Shown: positions 48,310-58,452, numbered from the stretch's first letter. The stretch is 64,000 nucleotides of DNA from Methylophaga sp. (GCA_011053005.1 DRHW01000003.1:48463-112462), one strand, 5' to 3'. Numbers and translations: made by a program. Notes: generated by a model not told the origin, from the letters alone.

Positions 48310-48948
48310 TCAGTGAGTAATAACATCATATTTCATCGCTAAACGAACTAAATCTACTGATGATTGAATATCTAATTTCTGTTTGAGCGATGTTTGATAG
48401 TTAGCAACTGTCTTCTGACTAATCGTCAACATCGTTGCGATCTCGTCGACAATATGACCTTCAGCTAATAATCGAAAGACTTCAAATTCTCTTGCCGTCA
48501 ATCGTAACATCGGGTTATCGCCTGCTCCCATATTCTGTAATGCAATTTTGTGTGCCATTTCAGCATTAAGATAACTTTTGCCTGACATCACTTGTCGTAC
48601 CGCTATAGCCAACTCTTGTGCCTCACCTGATTTAGCTACATAACCCACGGCACCCGATGTCATCGCTTGTACGGCAAAAGTCACATTTTCATGCATTGAA
48701 AACATAATCACTTTTGCTTTTGGATGCCGGGTAATGATCCGGCGAAGTGCTTCTAAGCCTCCAATACCAGGCATCGACATATCCATCACCATCACATCAG
48801 GTTCTAGCTCTGAATATAATTGATAACCTTGTTCGCCGCTTTCTGCTTCACCCACAATTTTTATATCGTCGTTTCGCTCTAGCAATCTTGCTATTCCAGA
48901 ACGAACCACGGCATGATCGTCCGTTAAAATGACTCGAATATTACTCAT
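48310..48948 (-). CDS. NarL/FixJ-family response regulator
   Basis: 212 residues. Receiver domain 1-120 with DD at 10-11, phospho-acceptor Asp56 (VMVMDMSMPG) and Lys of VAKSG; LuxR-type helix-turn-helix at about 148-205 (LTAREFEVFRLLAEGHIVDEIATML). It starts four bases inside the upstream kinase gene, so they are coupled. Regulators of this type control PQQ methanol/alcohol dehydrogenases in several bacteria (MxaB, AgmR/ExaE). Here it lies directly upstream of xoxF on the same strand, and 209 bases of putative control region separate them. Confidence 0.93.
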   Translation of the reverse strand: MSNIRVILTDDHAVVRSGIARLLERNDDIKIVGEAESGEQGYQLYSELEPDVMVMDMSMPGIGGLEALRRIITRHPKAKVIMFSMHENVTFAVQAMTSGAVGYVAKSGEAQELAIAVRQVMSGKSYLNAEMAHKIALQNMGAGDNPMLRLTAREFEVFRLLAEGHIVDEIATMLTISQKTVANYQTSLKQKLDIQSSVDLVRLAMKYDVITH

Positions 48949-50330
48949 TTTTTGCTTTTACCTTTATGTGGGATTTCTACAATAATTTTCATGCCATTAC
49001 CTGGGCTAGAATCCAAGACGATCTTGCCGGATAAGCTCGCGACTCGTTCACGCATACCTTTCAAGCCAAAACCATTAACTTGTTTTGTTAAATCACAGCC
49101 CTGACCGTTGTCGATCACCATAATCGTTATGAGTTCATCTGATGAAACTAATGAAATAGTGACATCCACGACAGAACTGCCTGCATGACGACTAATATTG
49201 GTTAATCCTTCTTGGACAATCCGGTACATACTTAGTTGTTTTGCATCATCAATCCCCTTCAAATCTGCAATAAAGTGGAACACTATATTTGCTTGAGGAT
49301 GTCGTAGCTGCCAACCACTTATCATTTCCGTAATCGCCCCCCGTAAGCCAAATATTTCGAAATCAGGGGGTCTCAATCGTTCTAACATCGAGCGTACGAT
49401 GTCTTTCATATCACGGCCAATTTTATCAATCGCTTCAGCACTAAACTGTGTTTCTTGTAGATTTTTAGCTGTTTTTATGAGTTCAGCTTCAAACCGGATA
49501 GCCGTTAAATGTTGACCTAATTCATCGTGCAACTCAGCCGATAATCGACGACGTTCCTCTTCTTGTAGATGCAGTATCTTATTATTTAGATCCTGTACTT
49601 TTTGACTAGAAGTTTGTAAATCATGATGAATGCCTTGTAAATGTTTTGGCAAGCGCAGTAAATGCGTCATTCGAAATAAACCCGATCGATGAGAAGGATC
49701 TAATTCTGCCCCTTTATTAACGGCTCTCAAAAAATCCGCAATAGGTTTAATAAAAATGGAAATAATAAACGAGAGTCCAAATGAGATCAGCATAAACAAA
49801 ATCATTACGGGTGTTAACGTTGATAAGGTTTTGTACCAGAGGTCACGTAATTCACTATCCGTATCAGCACTGACGATAATCTTACCTAATCGCATAGTGC
49901 CACTTTCTATAGGGCGTGACACACTTTCAACGGGCTTAAAAAATCCCATTAGAAGGAGTTTTTCTATTTTATCTGGAATGTGTAGTGTCAGCGTGGTCAC
50001 ATTATCGTGATTACTAGCTATCCGCTTATCATTAGTATCAAACAACTCAATGTTGACATATTTAATGTCGTTAAATTGTTCTAACTTAAATAAATTAAGT
50101 TCTTGTTTAGCAGCCGCTTCCACAAAGGGATAAGGTCGTATGATTTCAATTGGCGTGGCACGCATCAATTTAATTTTAGCGTCGACTATTTGGTTTGATA
50201 GCTCAAAATTGTTAACGACTTCTTGTCGAACATTATCAGCTGTTGTGTCGAGAATATTGAAAAAAGCAATGACAAAAATGATGCTCATCAAAATAAAAAT
50301 GGTCAAATTTAGGCGAAGTGTCAAACTCAT
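48945..50330 (-). CDS. HisKA_3-type sensor histidine kinase
   Basis: 461 residues. TM1 about 8-27, a periplasmic or extracytoplasmic sensor of about 140 residues, TM2 about 170-193, linker, coiled coil (VQDLNNKILHLQEEERR), dimerisation/phospho-acceptor segment ELHDELGQHL with His268, and HATPase_c at about 360-455 (DNGQGCDL, GFGLKGMRERV). It is partner to the downstream NarL-type regulator. No PAS or HAMP is clearly seen. The ligand is not evident from sequence; control of methanol metabolism is inferred from position next to xoxF. Confidence 0.93.
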   Translation of the reverse strand: MSLTLRLNLTIFILMSIIFVIAFFNILDTTADNVRQEVVNNFELSNQIVDAKIKLMRATPIEIIRPYPFVEAAAKQELNLFKLEQFNDIKYVNIELFDTNDKRIASNHDNVTTLTLHIPDKIEKLLLMGFFKPVESVSRPIESGTMRLGKIIVSADTDSELRDLWYKTLSTLTPVMILFMLISFGLSFIISIFIKPIADFLRAVNKGAELDPSHRSGLFRMTHLLRLPKHLQGIHHDLQTSSQKVQDLNNKILHLQEEERRRLSAELHDELGQHLTAIRFEAELIKTAKNLQETQFSAEAIDKIGRDMKDIVRSMLERLRPPDFEIFGLRGAITEMISGWQLRHPQANIVFHFIADLKGIDDAKQLSMYRIVQEGLTNISRHAGSSVVDVTISLVSSDELITIMVIDNGQGCDLTKQVNGFGLKGMRERVASLSGKIVLDSSPGNGMKIIVEIPHKGKSKK

Positions 50331-50456
50331 TTATAACGAACCAATCATAAAAAAAATCAAACTAAACAAGCAACAAGCGCCTAGTAGCCAGCCATCATAC
50401 GATAGGTATATAGTTTTGTCAGTTGTTAATATGAATAATACAATTGATTGTTTTGC

Positions 50457-50807
50457 TTAATCAACGACAGGATAGCCACGATACATTTTGGGCTTTTTGT
50501 TCTCATTAGTGCCCTGTTCTGGTGCTGTTTCGACTAATTCTTGCTGGCCACGATAGACTTTAAGCGTTACCTGTTTTTGTTGGATAAGCTCTTCTTCTAA
50601 CTGTGTCATCCATTCTGGGCCAGCCTTAAAAAACATTTCTTTGATCAAGGCATTAATCACAGCATCATTGCCTGAACGATAGATATCACGGAGTTCATAG
50701 AGTAAATCAGGATTTGCTAATTTAAGGCTCGCTTTAAGATCGATCGCAACATGTCTCCTAATTTCTCTTAGCAAGTCAATCATTGCTCTATCGTATTTCA
50801 CAGTCAA
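50457..50807 (-). CDS. Hypothetical protein, 116 residues
   Basis: I do not recognise this protein. It is soluble and helical (MIDLLREIRRHVAIDLKASL, then PDLLYELRDIYRSG and NALIKEMFFKAGPEW), with a basic tail ending KMYRGYPVVD. The start is TTG at 50807 or GTG at 50801; a GGAG/AAGGA Shine-Dalgarno supports either. It lies 154 bases after the HD-GYP gene and may belong to the same transcript. Confidence 0.6.
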   Translation of the reverse strand: MTVKYDRAMIDLLREIRRHVAIDLKASLKLANPDLLYELRDIYRSGNDAVINALIKEMFFKAGPEWMTQLEEELIQQKQVTLKVYRGQQELVETAPEQGTNENKKPKMYRGYPVVD

Positions 50808-50961
50808 ATCCTTAACTCCAATAAATACTGATCTGTTTTTTTTAACAGTAATTGAGCAAAAATTGAGCCATATAACTAGTTAAAATATAACAATGTATAA
50901 AAATTTTCTTTTTATACACATTAATGCCAAGCGATTTAGATAAAACTCAAGCGATAATCCA

Positions 50962-52164
50962 TTATTGCCATAAGTGATCAAGCGGCTTAAACCCCCATTT
51001 TTCAGGGTTCTCAGGTCCTTCAATAGTAATCTTACAACTTGCAGCTGCAAGATCGACAATTTGAATAGGGATATGTGCATTAGCGATAAGAGAAAAAAAT
51101 ACTTTAATTTTTGGTTTAAGCAGAGACTCCTTTCCCGGCTCAATAACCACTGCCAAACGTTTTGATGACAATCTAACCAGTGATCCAACAGGATAGATCC
51201 CAACTGTTTTCACAAAAGCGCTAAATATTTTTTTATCAAAATGCCCATCCCACTGTGACATGGCTTGAATAGCATTTGAAGGATCCCACGGCTTCTTATA
51301 GGCACGTTGCGAAGTCACGGCATCGTAAACATCACAGATAGCGCTCATGCGAGCTAGAAATGATATGTTTTCACCCACCAGGCCATGTGGATATCCTCCA
51401 CCATTCACCTTTTCATGGTGATGTAGAGCGATATCAACAACCTCGGGGTCAGCACCATTCTCGTTTAATACTTTAGCACCCGCTTCAGGGTGATTCTTCA
51501 CAGAAATAAACTCATCATCAGTGAGTTTTCCTGATTTATTTAATATATCTACAGAGATCAATGCTTTGCCTAGATCATGCATCAATCCTCCGATACCTGC
51601 TAATCTAGTTTGCTCTTCATCCAAATTTAATTGGTGGGCAAGACTTAACATTAAGGCACATACCGCTACTGAGTGCATATAGGTATAGTCATCATGAGTT
51701 TTAAGACGGGCCACACTAAGAATAGCTGAAGAATTTCGCTGCACCATTGAATCTATCTCACCAATCAACGGTAGGATAATCGTGGAATCAATGGCATTAC
51801 CGAGCCTTACATCATCATACATCAACTTGACTTGTTCTTTTGCCGCACTACAAAACTTACGAGCACGATCAACCTCAACGTCCATTGAATCTGAAATTTC
51901 CTGTTTTGAAATTGAAGTCGAAACAGGAGTAAAATCAGGGCCGTTTTCAGGGAGCTTTTCAGAAACGGCTAATGGAGCTCTCGGGAGTCCTTTTTTTTCA
52001 TCAATCCAAAGATCCTTAATGCCAGCTTCAAGTATGCTTTTAATGTCATTGCTATCTTCTAGCAAAAAACTACTACGTATAAAGGGATGTTGTATCCAAG
52101 ATCCACCAAGCTTCTCTATATACATTCCAAGACGTAATTCTGTTGATTTAATTTTGATTGCCAA
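50962..52164 (-). CDS. HD-GYP-domain c-di-GMP phosphodiesterase with DUF3391
   Basis: 400 residues. The N-terminal DUF3391-like segment (about 1-120) precedes the HD-GYP domain: HDLGK at 196-200 with His196-Asp197, HHHEKVNGGGYPHGL at 248-262 with Gly257-Tyr258-Pro259. The metal and substrate residues appear intact, so it should hydrolyse c-di-GMP to GMP. The start appears to be TTG at 52164, preceded by AGAGAG; no ATG fits. It complements the GGDEF-EAL protein encoded 14 kb away. Confidence 0.9.
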   Translation of the reverse strand: MAIKIKSTELRLGMYIEKLGGSWIQHPFIRSSFLLEDSNDIKSILEAGIKDLWIDEKKGLPRAPLAVSEKLPENGPDFTPVSTSISKQEISDSMDVEVDRARKFCSAAKEQVKLMYDDVRLGNAIDSTIILPLIGEIDSMVQRNSSAILSVARLKTHDDYTYMHSVAVCALMLSLAHQLNLDEEQTRLAGIGGLMHDLGKALISVDILNKSGKLTDDEFISVKNHPEAGAKVLNENGADPEVVDIALHHHEKVNGGGYPHGLVGENISFLARMSAICDVYDAVTSQRAYKKPWDPSNAIQAMSQWDGHFDKKIFSAFVKTVGIYPVGSLVRLSSKRLAVVIEPGKESLLKPKIKVFFSLIANAHIPIQIVDLAAASCKITIEGPENPEKWGFKPLDHLWQ

Positions 52165-52347
52165 CGTATTTCTCTCTATGCTTAGAATTAATGTATATCA
52201 TAAAACCTTATATAGTCTAGGTTTATTATAACAGCTAAAAAACAGCTTTATTTACAATTCTTTACATTTAAAATAACCAATATAATCAAAGAGATACAGT
52301 CTTAAAGAAGTATATTTGAATAGCGGTAAATTCGAAGGTAATATGAA

Positions 52348-53139
52348 CTAAATTTTAAATACTGTGACTGATTCGCCCCACAACATGCTGAATTGCTTAT
52401 GTGCGATATCTGCAGGGGCACTACTCCAAAACTCAACATGACCTTGTCCAACATGAGTTGAGCGTAAATTCAAAATATCTAAACGTCGAGCCGTTTCTTT
52501 AGCAACGGCAAAATCAGTATTGACGATCTCGATATTCGGACCCACTATTTTTTTTATCATCGGTGCTAAAAAAGCATAATGCGTGCAGCCAAGCACAATA
52601 TGATCAGCGCCTTTTTCTAACAAAGGAAACACATATTGTTTAATAAGCGCCTCAGTTGATGCACTATCAAGGCTTAATGCTTCAACTTGTTCCATCAAGC
52701 CAGGACAAGGTTGAACTTCAATTTTCACATTTGTCGAAAAGGCTTTAGCTAAATCATTAAATGACGCACTTTTAAGTGTTTGTGCCGTTGCTAGTACACC
52801 AACAATGCCGCTTTTAGTATTAAAAACCGCAGGCTTAACGCCCGGTTCCACACCGATAATGGGAATGGTGTATTTAGCTCGAAGTGCTTTTATTGATGAT
52901 ACGGTTGCCGTATTACAGGCAACCACAATCGCCTTCACGTTGCGCTGGATTAAAAACTCGCAGATTTCAAAGGCTCTTTGCGTTATATATTCTGTTGATT
53001 TTTCGCCATAAGGCGCATGGATTGTATCGGCAACATACAATAAATTTTCACTAGGAAGCAGTTGATGGATCTGACGTGCAATTGATAAGCCGCCGATACC
53101 TGAATCAAAGATGCCAATAGCCTGTTCATTAACTATCAT
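52348..53139 (-). CDS. murI: Glutamate racemase
   Basis: 263 residues. Supplies D-glutamate for peptidoglycan. The two catalytic cysteines are in VVACNTATVSS (about 75) and LGCTHYAF (about 185), with IGIFDSGIGGLSIA at the N-terminus. ATG 53139. It has no obvious operon partner; the polyamine genes begin upstream on the same strand after 67 bases. Confidence 0.95.
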   Translation of the reverse strand: MIVNEQAIGIFDSGIGGLSIARQIHQLLPSENLLYVADTIHAPYGEKSTEYITQRAFEICEFLIQRNVKAIVVACNTATVSSIKALRAKYTIPIIGVEPGVKPAVFNTKSGIVGVLATAQTLKSASFNDLAKAFSTNVKIEVQPCPGLMEQVEALSLDSASTEALIKQYVFPLLEKGADHIVLGCTHYAFLAPMIKKIVGPNIEIVNTDFAVAKETARRLDILNLRSTHVGQGHVEFWSSAPADIAHKQFSMLWGESVTVFKI

Positions 53140-53206
53140 TTGTCAGGCATCTTTTAACTCAGTTCAATAGGGCTAAGTAGCAATTTTAATCAACGATTCA
53201 CAAAAA

Positions 53207-54085
53207 CTAACGATTACGCTGAACAATGCCCATCATCTTATAAGTCAACATCGCAGCAGCAAAATCATAGGCATGAAACCCCTTGATCGGTGCAAACTCC
53301 ATAATGTCAAAACCAATGATTTCACGCTGTTTAGCAACCGATTCAAACAAACTCAATGTTTGATACCAACCCAAACCACCAGGAACAGGCGTGCCCGTTG
53401 ATGGAAATACTGACGGATCTAAGCCATCAACATCTACCGTGAAAAATACTTTTTTCGGGAAGTCCTTGGGTAAATCAATGCTGGTAATATTGTTTGGCAC
53501 TAATTCATCGGCATCTAGATAATGCACGCCAAACTGCTCACGATAACCTTTTTCTTCTTCACAAAAGGCGCGAATGCCCAATTGATAAAGCGGGATCCCC
53601 ATATCTATAGCACGTTTCATCACCGAAGCATGACTTAAAAGATCGCCCTCATAAGCTTCACGTAAATCAGCATGAGCATCAATTTGCACAATACCAAAGT
53701 CTTCAATACCCGCTGCTTTCAATCCTTTTAACACACCATAAGTCACGGTATGTTCACCACCAAATACCACTGGCATTCCGCCTTGTTCGATAATTTGTTG
53801 GGTTGCAGCAGCAATATTTTCAATCACTTGCTCAGGATCAACCGTGCAATCGATTGTTGGACAGGTGTAAATACCATCATCACAAGGTTTACTTTTGCCG
53901 TCCCATTCTTCAAGTTGCCATGACGCTTTTAAAATTGCTTTAGGGCCTAATGCTGTACCGCCGCCATAAGACACACTTTTTTCGTAGGGTACAGGCAATA
54001 CATGAAAGAACGCTTGTTCAGGATCAGGTTGATCGATTTCAGAACCTAAAAAGATCGGATAAGGTTTTACAGTTAGTTCGCTCAT
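53207..54085 (-). CDS. speB: Agmatinase (arginase/ureohydrolase family)
   Basis: 292 residues. Converts agmatine to putrescine and urea. Manganese ligands are seen in FGGEHTVTYG, IDAHADLR and FTVDVDGLDPS. It ends the polyamine operon and its ATG directly abuts the nspC stop. With speA it gives the arginine-to-putrescine route. Confidence 0.93.
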   Translation of the reverse strand: MSELTVKPYPIFLGSEIDQPDPEQAFFHVLPVPYEKSVSYGGGTALGPKAILKASWQLEEWDGKSKPCDDGIYTCPTIDCTVDPEQVIENIAAATQQIIEQGGMPVVFGGEHTVTYGVLKGLKAAGIEDFGIVQIDAHADLREAYEGDLLSHASVMKRAIDMGIPLYQLGIRAFCEEEKGYREQFGVHYLDADELVPNNITSIDLPKDFPKKVFFTVDVDGLDPSVFPSTGTPVPGGLGWYQTLSLFESVAKQREIIGFDIMEFAPIKGFHAYDFAAAMLTYKMMGIVQRNR

Positions 54086-55252
54086 TTATGACAGTCTATT
54101 TTTAAAGTCTTCGTAGCCAAAGGTTTTGACTACGTTTAAGGCATCAGTCTCAGAATTCCATATCGCAAGGGCTGGTAAGTGCGTACCGTTAAAGGTACTG
54201 GTTTTGACCATGGTGTAATGACTCATATCTTCAAAGATCAGCCGTTGACCAATCTGCAAAGGTTCTGCAAAACTATAGTCATCGACGACATCACCCGCTA
54301 AACAGGTCAAACCACCTAAACGATAAGTATGTGGCAAAACACCAGCAGCATCAGATCCCATTACATCTGGTCGATAAGGCATTTCTAAGGTATCCGGCAT
54401 ATGACAGGTTGCCGAAGTATCGATAATCGCTTGATTTAATTGGTTCCAAGTAATATCCAATACTTCGCAGCTTAATACCCCCGTACCAATAGCCACCGCT
54501 TCACCCGGCTCTAAATACACTTGAACTTGATGACGATGAGAAAAGTCTTTGACCAATTCAATCAGGCCATCAATATTATAACCATCAGCCGTTATATGAT
54601 GACCACCGCCAAAGTTAACCCATTCCATTTGCGGTAATAAATGACCAAACTTTTTCTCTACTGCTTTCACCGTGCGTGCTAAGGGTTCAAATTTTTGTTC
54701 ACATAAAGTATGAAAATGTAGACCACTAATGCCATCTAAAACACTTTCGTCAAGCTGTGATAATGGAATACCTAAACGTGATCCCGGTGCACAAGGATCG
54801 TAAATAGGCACCGCACCTTCGGAATGTTCAGGATTAATTCTTAAACCAAAATGTAAATCAGGTCGTTTTGCTTGCGCAGCAAGACATAACTCGCGGAACC
54901 GCATCCACTGACCGCATGAGTTAAAAACAATATGATGTGCAAATGTTAATAACTCAATAATGTCGGCTTCACTATAAGCCGCGGCAAACACATGCACTTC
55001 ACCGCCGTATTGTTCATGACCTAACTTAGCTTCATGTAACCCACTGGCACAAGTACCGCTTAAATACTTGGCGGTTAACGGCGCTAATGACCACATTGAA
55101 AATGCTTTTAAGGCCGCTAAAACTTTAGCACCGCTTTGATCAGCAACGTGTTTCAAAATTGATAAATTACGTTCGACCGCAACCTCATCAACCACAAAAC
55201 ACGGTGAGGGCAAACGCTGTAAATCCAGCTTAGAAAAGTCAGTAAATTGCAT
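54086..55252 (-). CDS. nspC: Carboxynorspermidine/carboxyspermidine decarboxylase
   Basis: 388 residues of the fold-III PLP decarboxylases. The N-terminal PLP lysine is in VLAALKAFSMW and family blocks include HFHTLCEQ, WVNFGGGHHI and EPGEAVAIGTG. It decarboxylates carboxyspermidine to spermidine (or carboxynorspermidine to norspermidine). It follows the CASDH gene and precedes speB, forming the alternative spermidine pathway. Confidence 0.95.
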   Translation of the reverse strand: MQFTDFSKLDLQRLPSPCFVVDEVAVERNLSILKHVADQSGAKVLAALKAFSMWSLAPLTAKYLSGTCASGLHEAKLGHEQYGGEVHVFAAAYSEADIIELLTFAHHIVFNSCGQWMRFRELCLAAQAKRPDLHFGLRINPEHSEGAVPIYDPCAPGSRLGIPLSQLDESVLDGISGLHFHTLCEQKFEPLARTVKAVEKKFGHLLPQMEWVNFGGGHHITADGYNIDGLIELVKDFSHRHQVQVYLEPGEAVAIGTGVLSCEVLDITWNQLNQAIIDTSATCHMPDTLEMPYRPDVMGSDAAGVLPHTYRLGGLTCLAGDVVDDYSFAEPLQIGQRLIFEDMSHYTMVKTSTFNGTHLPALAIWNSETDALNVVKTFGYEDFKNRLS

Positions 55253-55275
55253 AATCGGTATTTTCTATAATGGTT

Positions 55276-56475
55276 TTATTTGTCTAAATCAAAATTGTCT
55301 AATTCAACCACATGCCATGGTAAACCGTATTTATTCATATCTTCCATGAATGGATCTGGGTCGAATTGTTCAATATTCCACACGCCAGCACGTTGCCATT
55401 TTTTCTCAAGCATCATTTTGGCACCAATCATCGCTGGCACACCAGTGGTGTAAGAAATCGCTTGTGATTGCACTTCTTGGTAGCACTCTTGGTGATCTTT
55501 AATATTGTAGATATAGACGATTTTTTCTTTACCATCCTTAATACCTTTAACCACGCAGCCAATACACGTTTTTCCTTTAGTACGTGGACCCAATGATGAT
55601 GGATCTGGTAATAATTTAGCTAAGAACTGAATCGGCACAATTTCTTGACCGTTAAACATAACCGGTTCAATGCCTGTCATACCAACATTGCCCAATACTT
55701 CTAAATGTTTCAGGTAACTGTCACCAAAACTCATCCAGAATTGTGCACGTTTTAAGCTTGGGAAGTTCTTGCTCAACGACTCCAGTTCTTCGTGATACAT
55801 ACGATAGATATTGTAAGTACCAACACCTTCTGGGCAAGTAAATTCAGCTTTTTTCGACATGGCAGGTGTAGTGACAAACTCACCATTTTCCCAATGACGA
55901 CATTCAGCCGTCACTTCACGAATGTTGATTTCAGGATTAAAGTTAGTGGCAAACGGGTAACCATGATCGCCACCATTAACATCGATAATATCCAATTCAT
56001 GGATCTCATCAAAATAATGTTTGGCAACATAAGTTGTAAATACGTTCGTTGCACCTGGATCAAAACCACTTCCTAATAATGCAGTTAAACCTGCTTCTCT
56101 AAATTTATCGTGATACGCCCATTGCCAGCTGTATTCAAACTTAGCAGTATCTAAAGGTTCATAATTTGCCGTATCCATGTAATCGATACCTGCCGCTAAA
56201 CACGCGTCCATTATCGTTAAATCTTGATAAGGCAATGCGACGTTGATGACTAAGTCTGGCTTTTCAGCTTTCAACAATGCCGTTAATTCAGGCACATTAT
56301 CGGCATCAACTTGAGCTGTTTTAATCGGTCTATCTAATTGCGCGGCAATCGCTTTACATTTTGCTTCTGTACGACTGGCGAGTACGATTTCTGCAAAGAC
56401 TTCAGGCAGTTGTGCACATTTATGAGTCACAACACCACCAACACCACCCGCACCAATAATCATTACTTTAGACAT
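55276..56475 (-). CDS. Carboxynorspermidine/carboxyspermidine synthase (saccharopine-dehydrogenase family)
   Basis: 399 residues. NADPH-dependent condensation of aspartate semialdehyde with putrescine or 1,3-diaminopropane. Rossmann motif IGAGGVGGVVTHK at 6-18, YMDTANYEP, LLGSGFDPGATNVF and DVNGGDHGYPFATNF identify the CASDH/CANSDH family rather than saccharopine reductase. With nspC it replaces SpeD/SpeE. Confidence 0.93.
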   Translation of the reverse strand: MSKVMIIGAGGVGGVVTHKCAQLPEVFAEIVLASRTEAKCKAIAAQLDRPIKTAQVDADNVPELTALLKAEKPDLVINVALPYQDLTIMDACLAAGIDYMDTANYEPLDTAKFEYSWQWAYHDKFREAGLTALLGSGFDPGATNVFTTYVAKHYFDEIHELDIIDVNGGDHGYPFATNFNPEINIREVTAECRHWENGEFVTTPAMSKKAEFTCPEGVGTYNIYRMYHEELESLSKNFPSLKRAQFWMSFGDSYLKHLEVLGNVGMTGIEPVMFNGQEIVPIQFLAKLLPDPSSLGPRTKGKTCIGCVVKGIKDGKEKIVYIYNIKDHQECYQEVQSQAISYTTGVPAMIGAKMMLEKKWQRAGVWNIEQFDPDPFMEDMNKYGLPWHVVELDNFDLDK

Positions 56476-56502
56476 AATAACTGAGTTCCTTTAAAACGAT
56501 TT

Positions 56503-58452
56503 TTAACGTTCGAAAAATGTATAACCATGCAAACTTTCATGGAAGGCGTGTAACACTTGTTGACGCATTGCCACTGAAATTTTGCCATCACGCACCGCTT
56601 GTTCAGCAATACGGCGGAATTGTTCTTGCATTGTTTTAGGGTTGTATTCGACGTAACTTAATACATCGGCAATGCTATCACCGTGAAATTCACGAATAAA
56701 ATCAAAGCTACCATCTTCATTAACCCGCACACTGACCACATTGGTATCACCAAATAAGTTATGCAAATCACCTAATGTTTCTTGATAAGCACCGACAAGA
56801 AATACGCCTAAATAATATTCTTCATTGTCACGTAAGGGGTGCAAAGGCAGTGTTTTACTATGGCCATCAACCAGTGAAAATGAATCTATCTTGCCGTCAC
56901 AGTCGCAGGTCATATCAGCTAAAACAGCATCACGCGTCGGCTCTTCATTGAGACGGTGAATCGGCATGATAGGAAAGATCTGATCAATTGCCCAAATATC
57001 TGGCAACGACTGGAACAAACTGAAATTGCCATAATAAATATCTGATAATAATTCAGGCAAGGTTTCTAACTCTGGTGAAACCCGTTTTGCTTCAGGTAGT
57101 AACAAGGCAATTTTTTCTAAAATAGCTAACGAAATATTTTCAGCTAAAGCACGCTCACGCAACGTTGCTTGTCCACGATGAAATAATTCACGCACTTCAT
57201 CACGGTAATAAAGTGAGTCGTTATAGCACTCTTGCAGTTTTTTATGCGAAACGTTTTTTAATACATCATATAAATTAACAATCTGGTCGACACTATCTTC
57301 CGGTGCGATATCTGGAATTACGCCGGGTTTGTGATCTCGCACATCTAGCACGTTAAACAACAACATCGATGAATATGCGACTAATGCACGGCCGGATTCA
57401 GAGATAATAACCGGATGAGCAATATCAAGCGGATCAAGACTTTCTAAAATGGTTTCGATAATATTTGAACAATATTCATCTAAGCCATAGTTCATACTAT
57501 GCGTACTATTAGATTGTGTACCTTCATAATCGACGGCTAAACCACCACCGATATCGATGTAGCCCATCGGTGCGCCTTCTTCGATAAGGCCAGCATAAAA
57601 ACGACATGCTTCTAATACACCAGTACGAATATTACGAATATTAGGAATTTGAGAGCCTAAGTGACTGTGCAATAATTGTAGGCAATGCAACATATCAGCT
57701 TGTTTTAATTGCTCTAGTACTTCTAATAAAGCATTGGTCGATAGACCAAAAATAGAACGGTCACCACTGTCTGCATTCCAATGGCCTTCCACCATCGATG
57801 CCAATCGAATTCGCACACCAATTAAAGGCTCAATACCTAATACACGACTGCGTTCGATGATGATCGGTAATTCAGATAAGGTTTCTAAAACAAAGAAACA
57901 TTTAATGCCCATTTTACGAGCATATAAACCTAAGTCGATGAATTCAGCATCTTTATAACCATTACAAATAATCAAACTTTCATGATCTTGTAATTGTGAT
58001 AAAGCAATAATTAATTCGGCTTTACTACCTGCTTCTAAACCGTGGTGATAATGCTTACCAAAATCAGCTATTTCTTCAATAACATGACATTGCTGATTCA
58101 CTTTAATCGGAAACACGCCACGATAATGGTTTTGATAAGCGCCTTGTTCAATAGCACGTGCAAAAGCTTCATTAAGCTGTTTAATACGTAGATCTAATAG
58201 ATTTTCGACACGTAAAACAGTTGGCATTTCTAAGCCGCGTTCTTTCATACCTTCGACTATATCGATCAGGGGAACTTGAACTGTTTTATCACCAAATTGA
58301 ACGCTAACAACCGCATTACCTTCCGGGGATATATCAAAACAATCAGCACCCCACTCGCGTACGCCATAAAGCTTGGCACTTTGTTCAGAATCCCACTCAA
58401 GTTTCGGCTGTTGATGATTAGAGTCAACAATGGAATTCATAGTGGTATGCAT
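56503..58452 (-). CDS. speA: Biosynthetic arginine decarboxylase
   Basis: About 649 residues, the usual length. Arginine to agmatine; PLP-dependent. Blocks: NHYRGVFPIKVNQQ with the PLP lysine, LQLLHSHLGSQIPNIR, GYIDIGGGLAVDYEG and SESGRALVA. I prefer the ATG at 58452; a TTG two codons earlier and an ATG at 58440 are close alternatives. It leads the operon speA-CASDH-nspC-speB. Confidence 0.96.
   Translation of the reverse strand: MHTTMNSIVDSNHQQPKLEWDSEQSAKLYGVREWGADCFDISPEGNAVVSVQFGDKTVQVPLIDIVEGMKERGLEMPTVLRVENLLDLRIKQLNEAFARAIEQGAYQNHYRGVFPIKVNQQCHVIEEIADFGKHYHHGLEAGSKAELIIALSQLQDHESLIICNGYKDAEFIDLGLYARKMGIKCFFVLETLSELPIIIERSRVLGIEPLIGVRIRLASMVEGHWNADSGDRSIFGLSTNALLEVLEQLKQADMLHCLQLLHSHLGSQIPNIRNIRTGVLEACRFYAGLIEEGAPMGYIDIGGGLAVDYEGTQSNSTHSMNYGLDEYCSNIIETILESLDPLDIAHPVIISESGRALVAYSSMLLFNVLDVRDHKPGVIPDIAPEDSVDQIVNLYDVLKNVSHKKLQECYNDSLYYRDEVRELFHRGQATLRERALAENISLAILEKIALLLPEAKRVSPELETLPELLSDIYYGNFSLFQSLPDIWAIDQIFPIMPIHRLNEEPTRDAVLADMTCDCDGKIDSFSLVDGHSKTLPLHPLRDNEEYYLGVFLVGAYQETLGDLHNLFGDTNVVSVRVNEDGSFDFIREFHGDSIADVLSYVEYNPKTMQEQFRRIAEQAVRDGKISVAMRQQVLHAFHESLHGYTFFER

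Noticed and set aside
50880..51203. Minus-strand 107-residue frame overlapping the HD-GYP gene
   Set aside because: It is a shifted shadow of the HD-GYP C-terminus with no motif and no SD.
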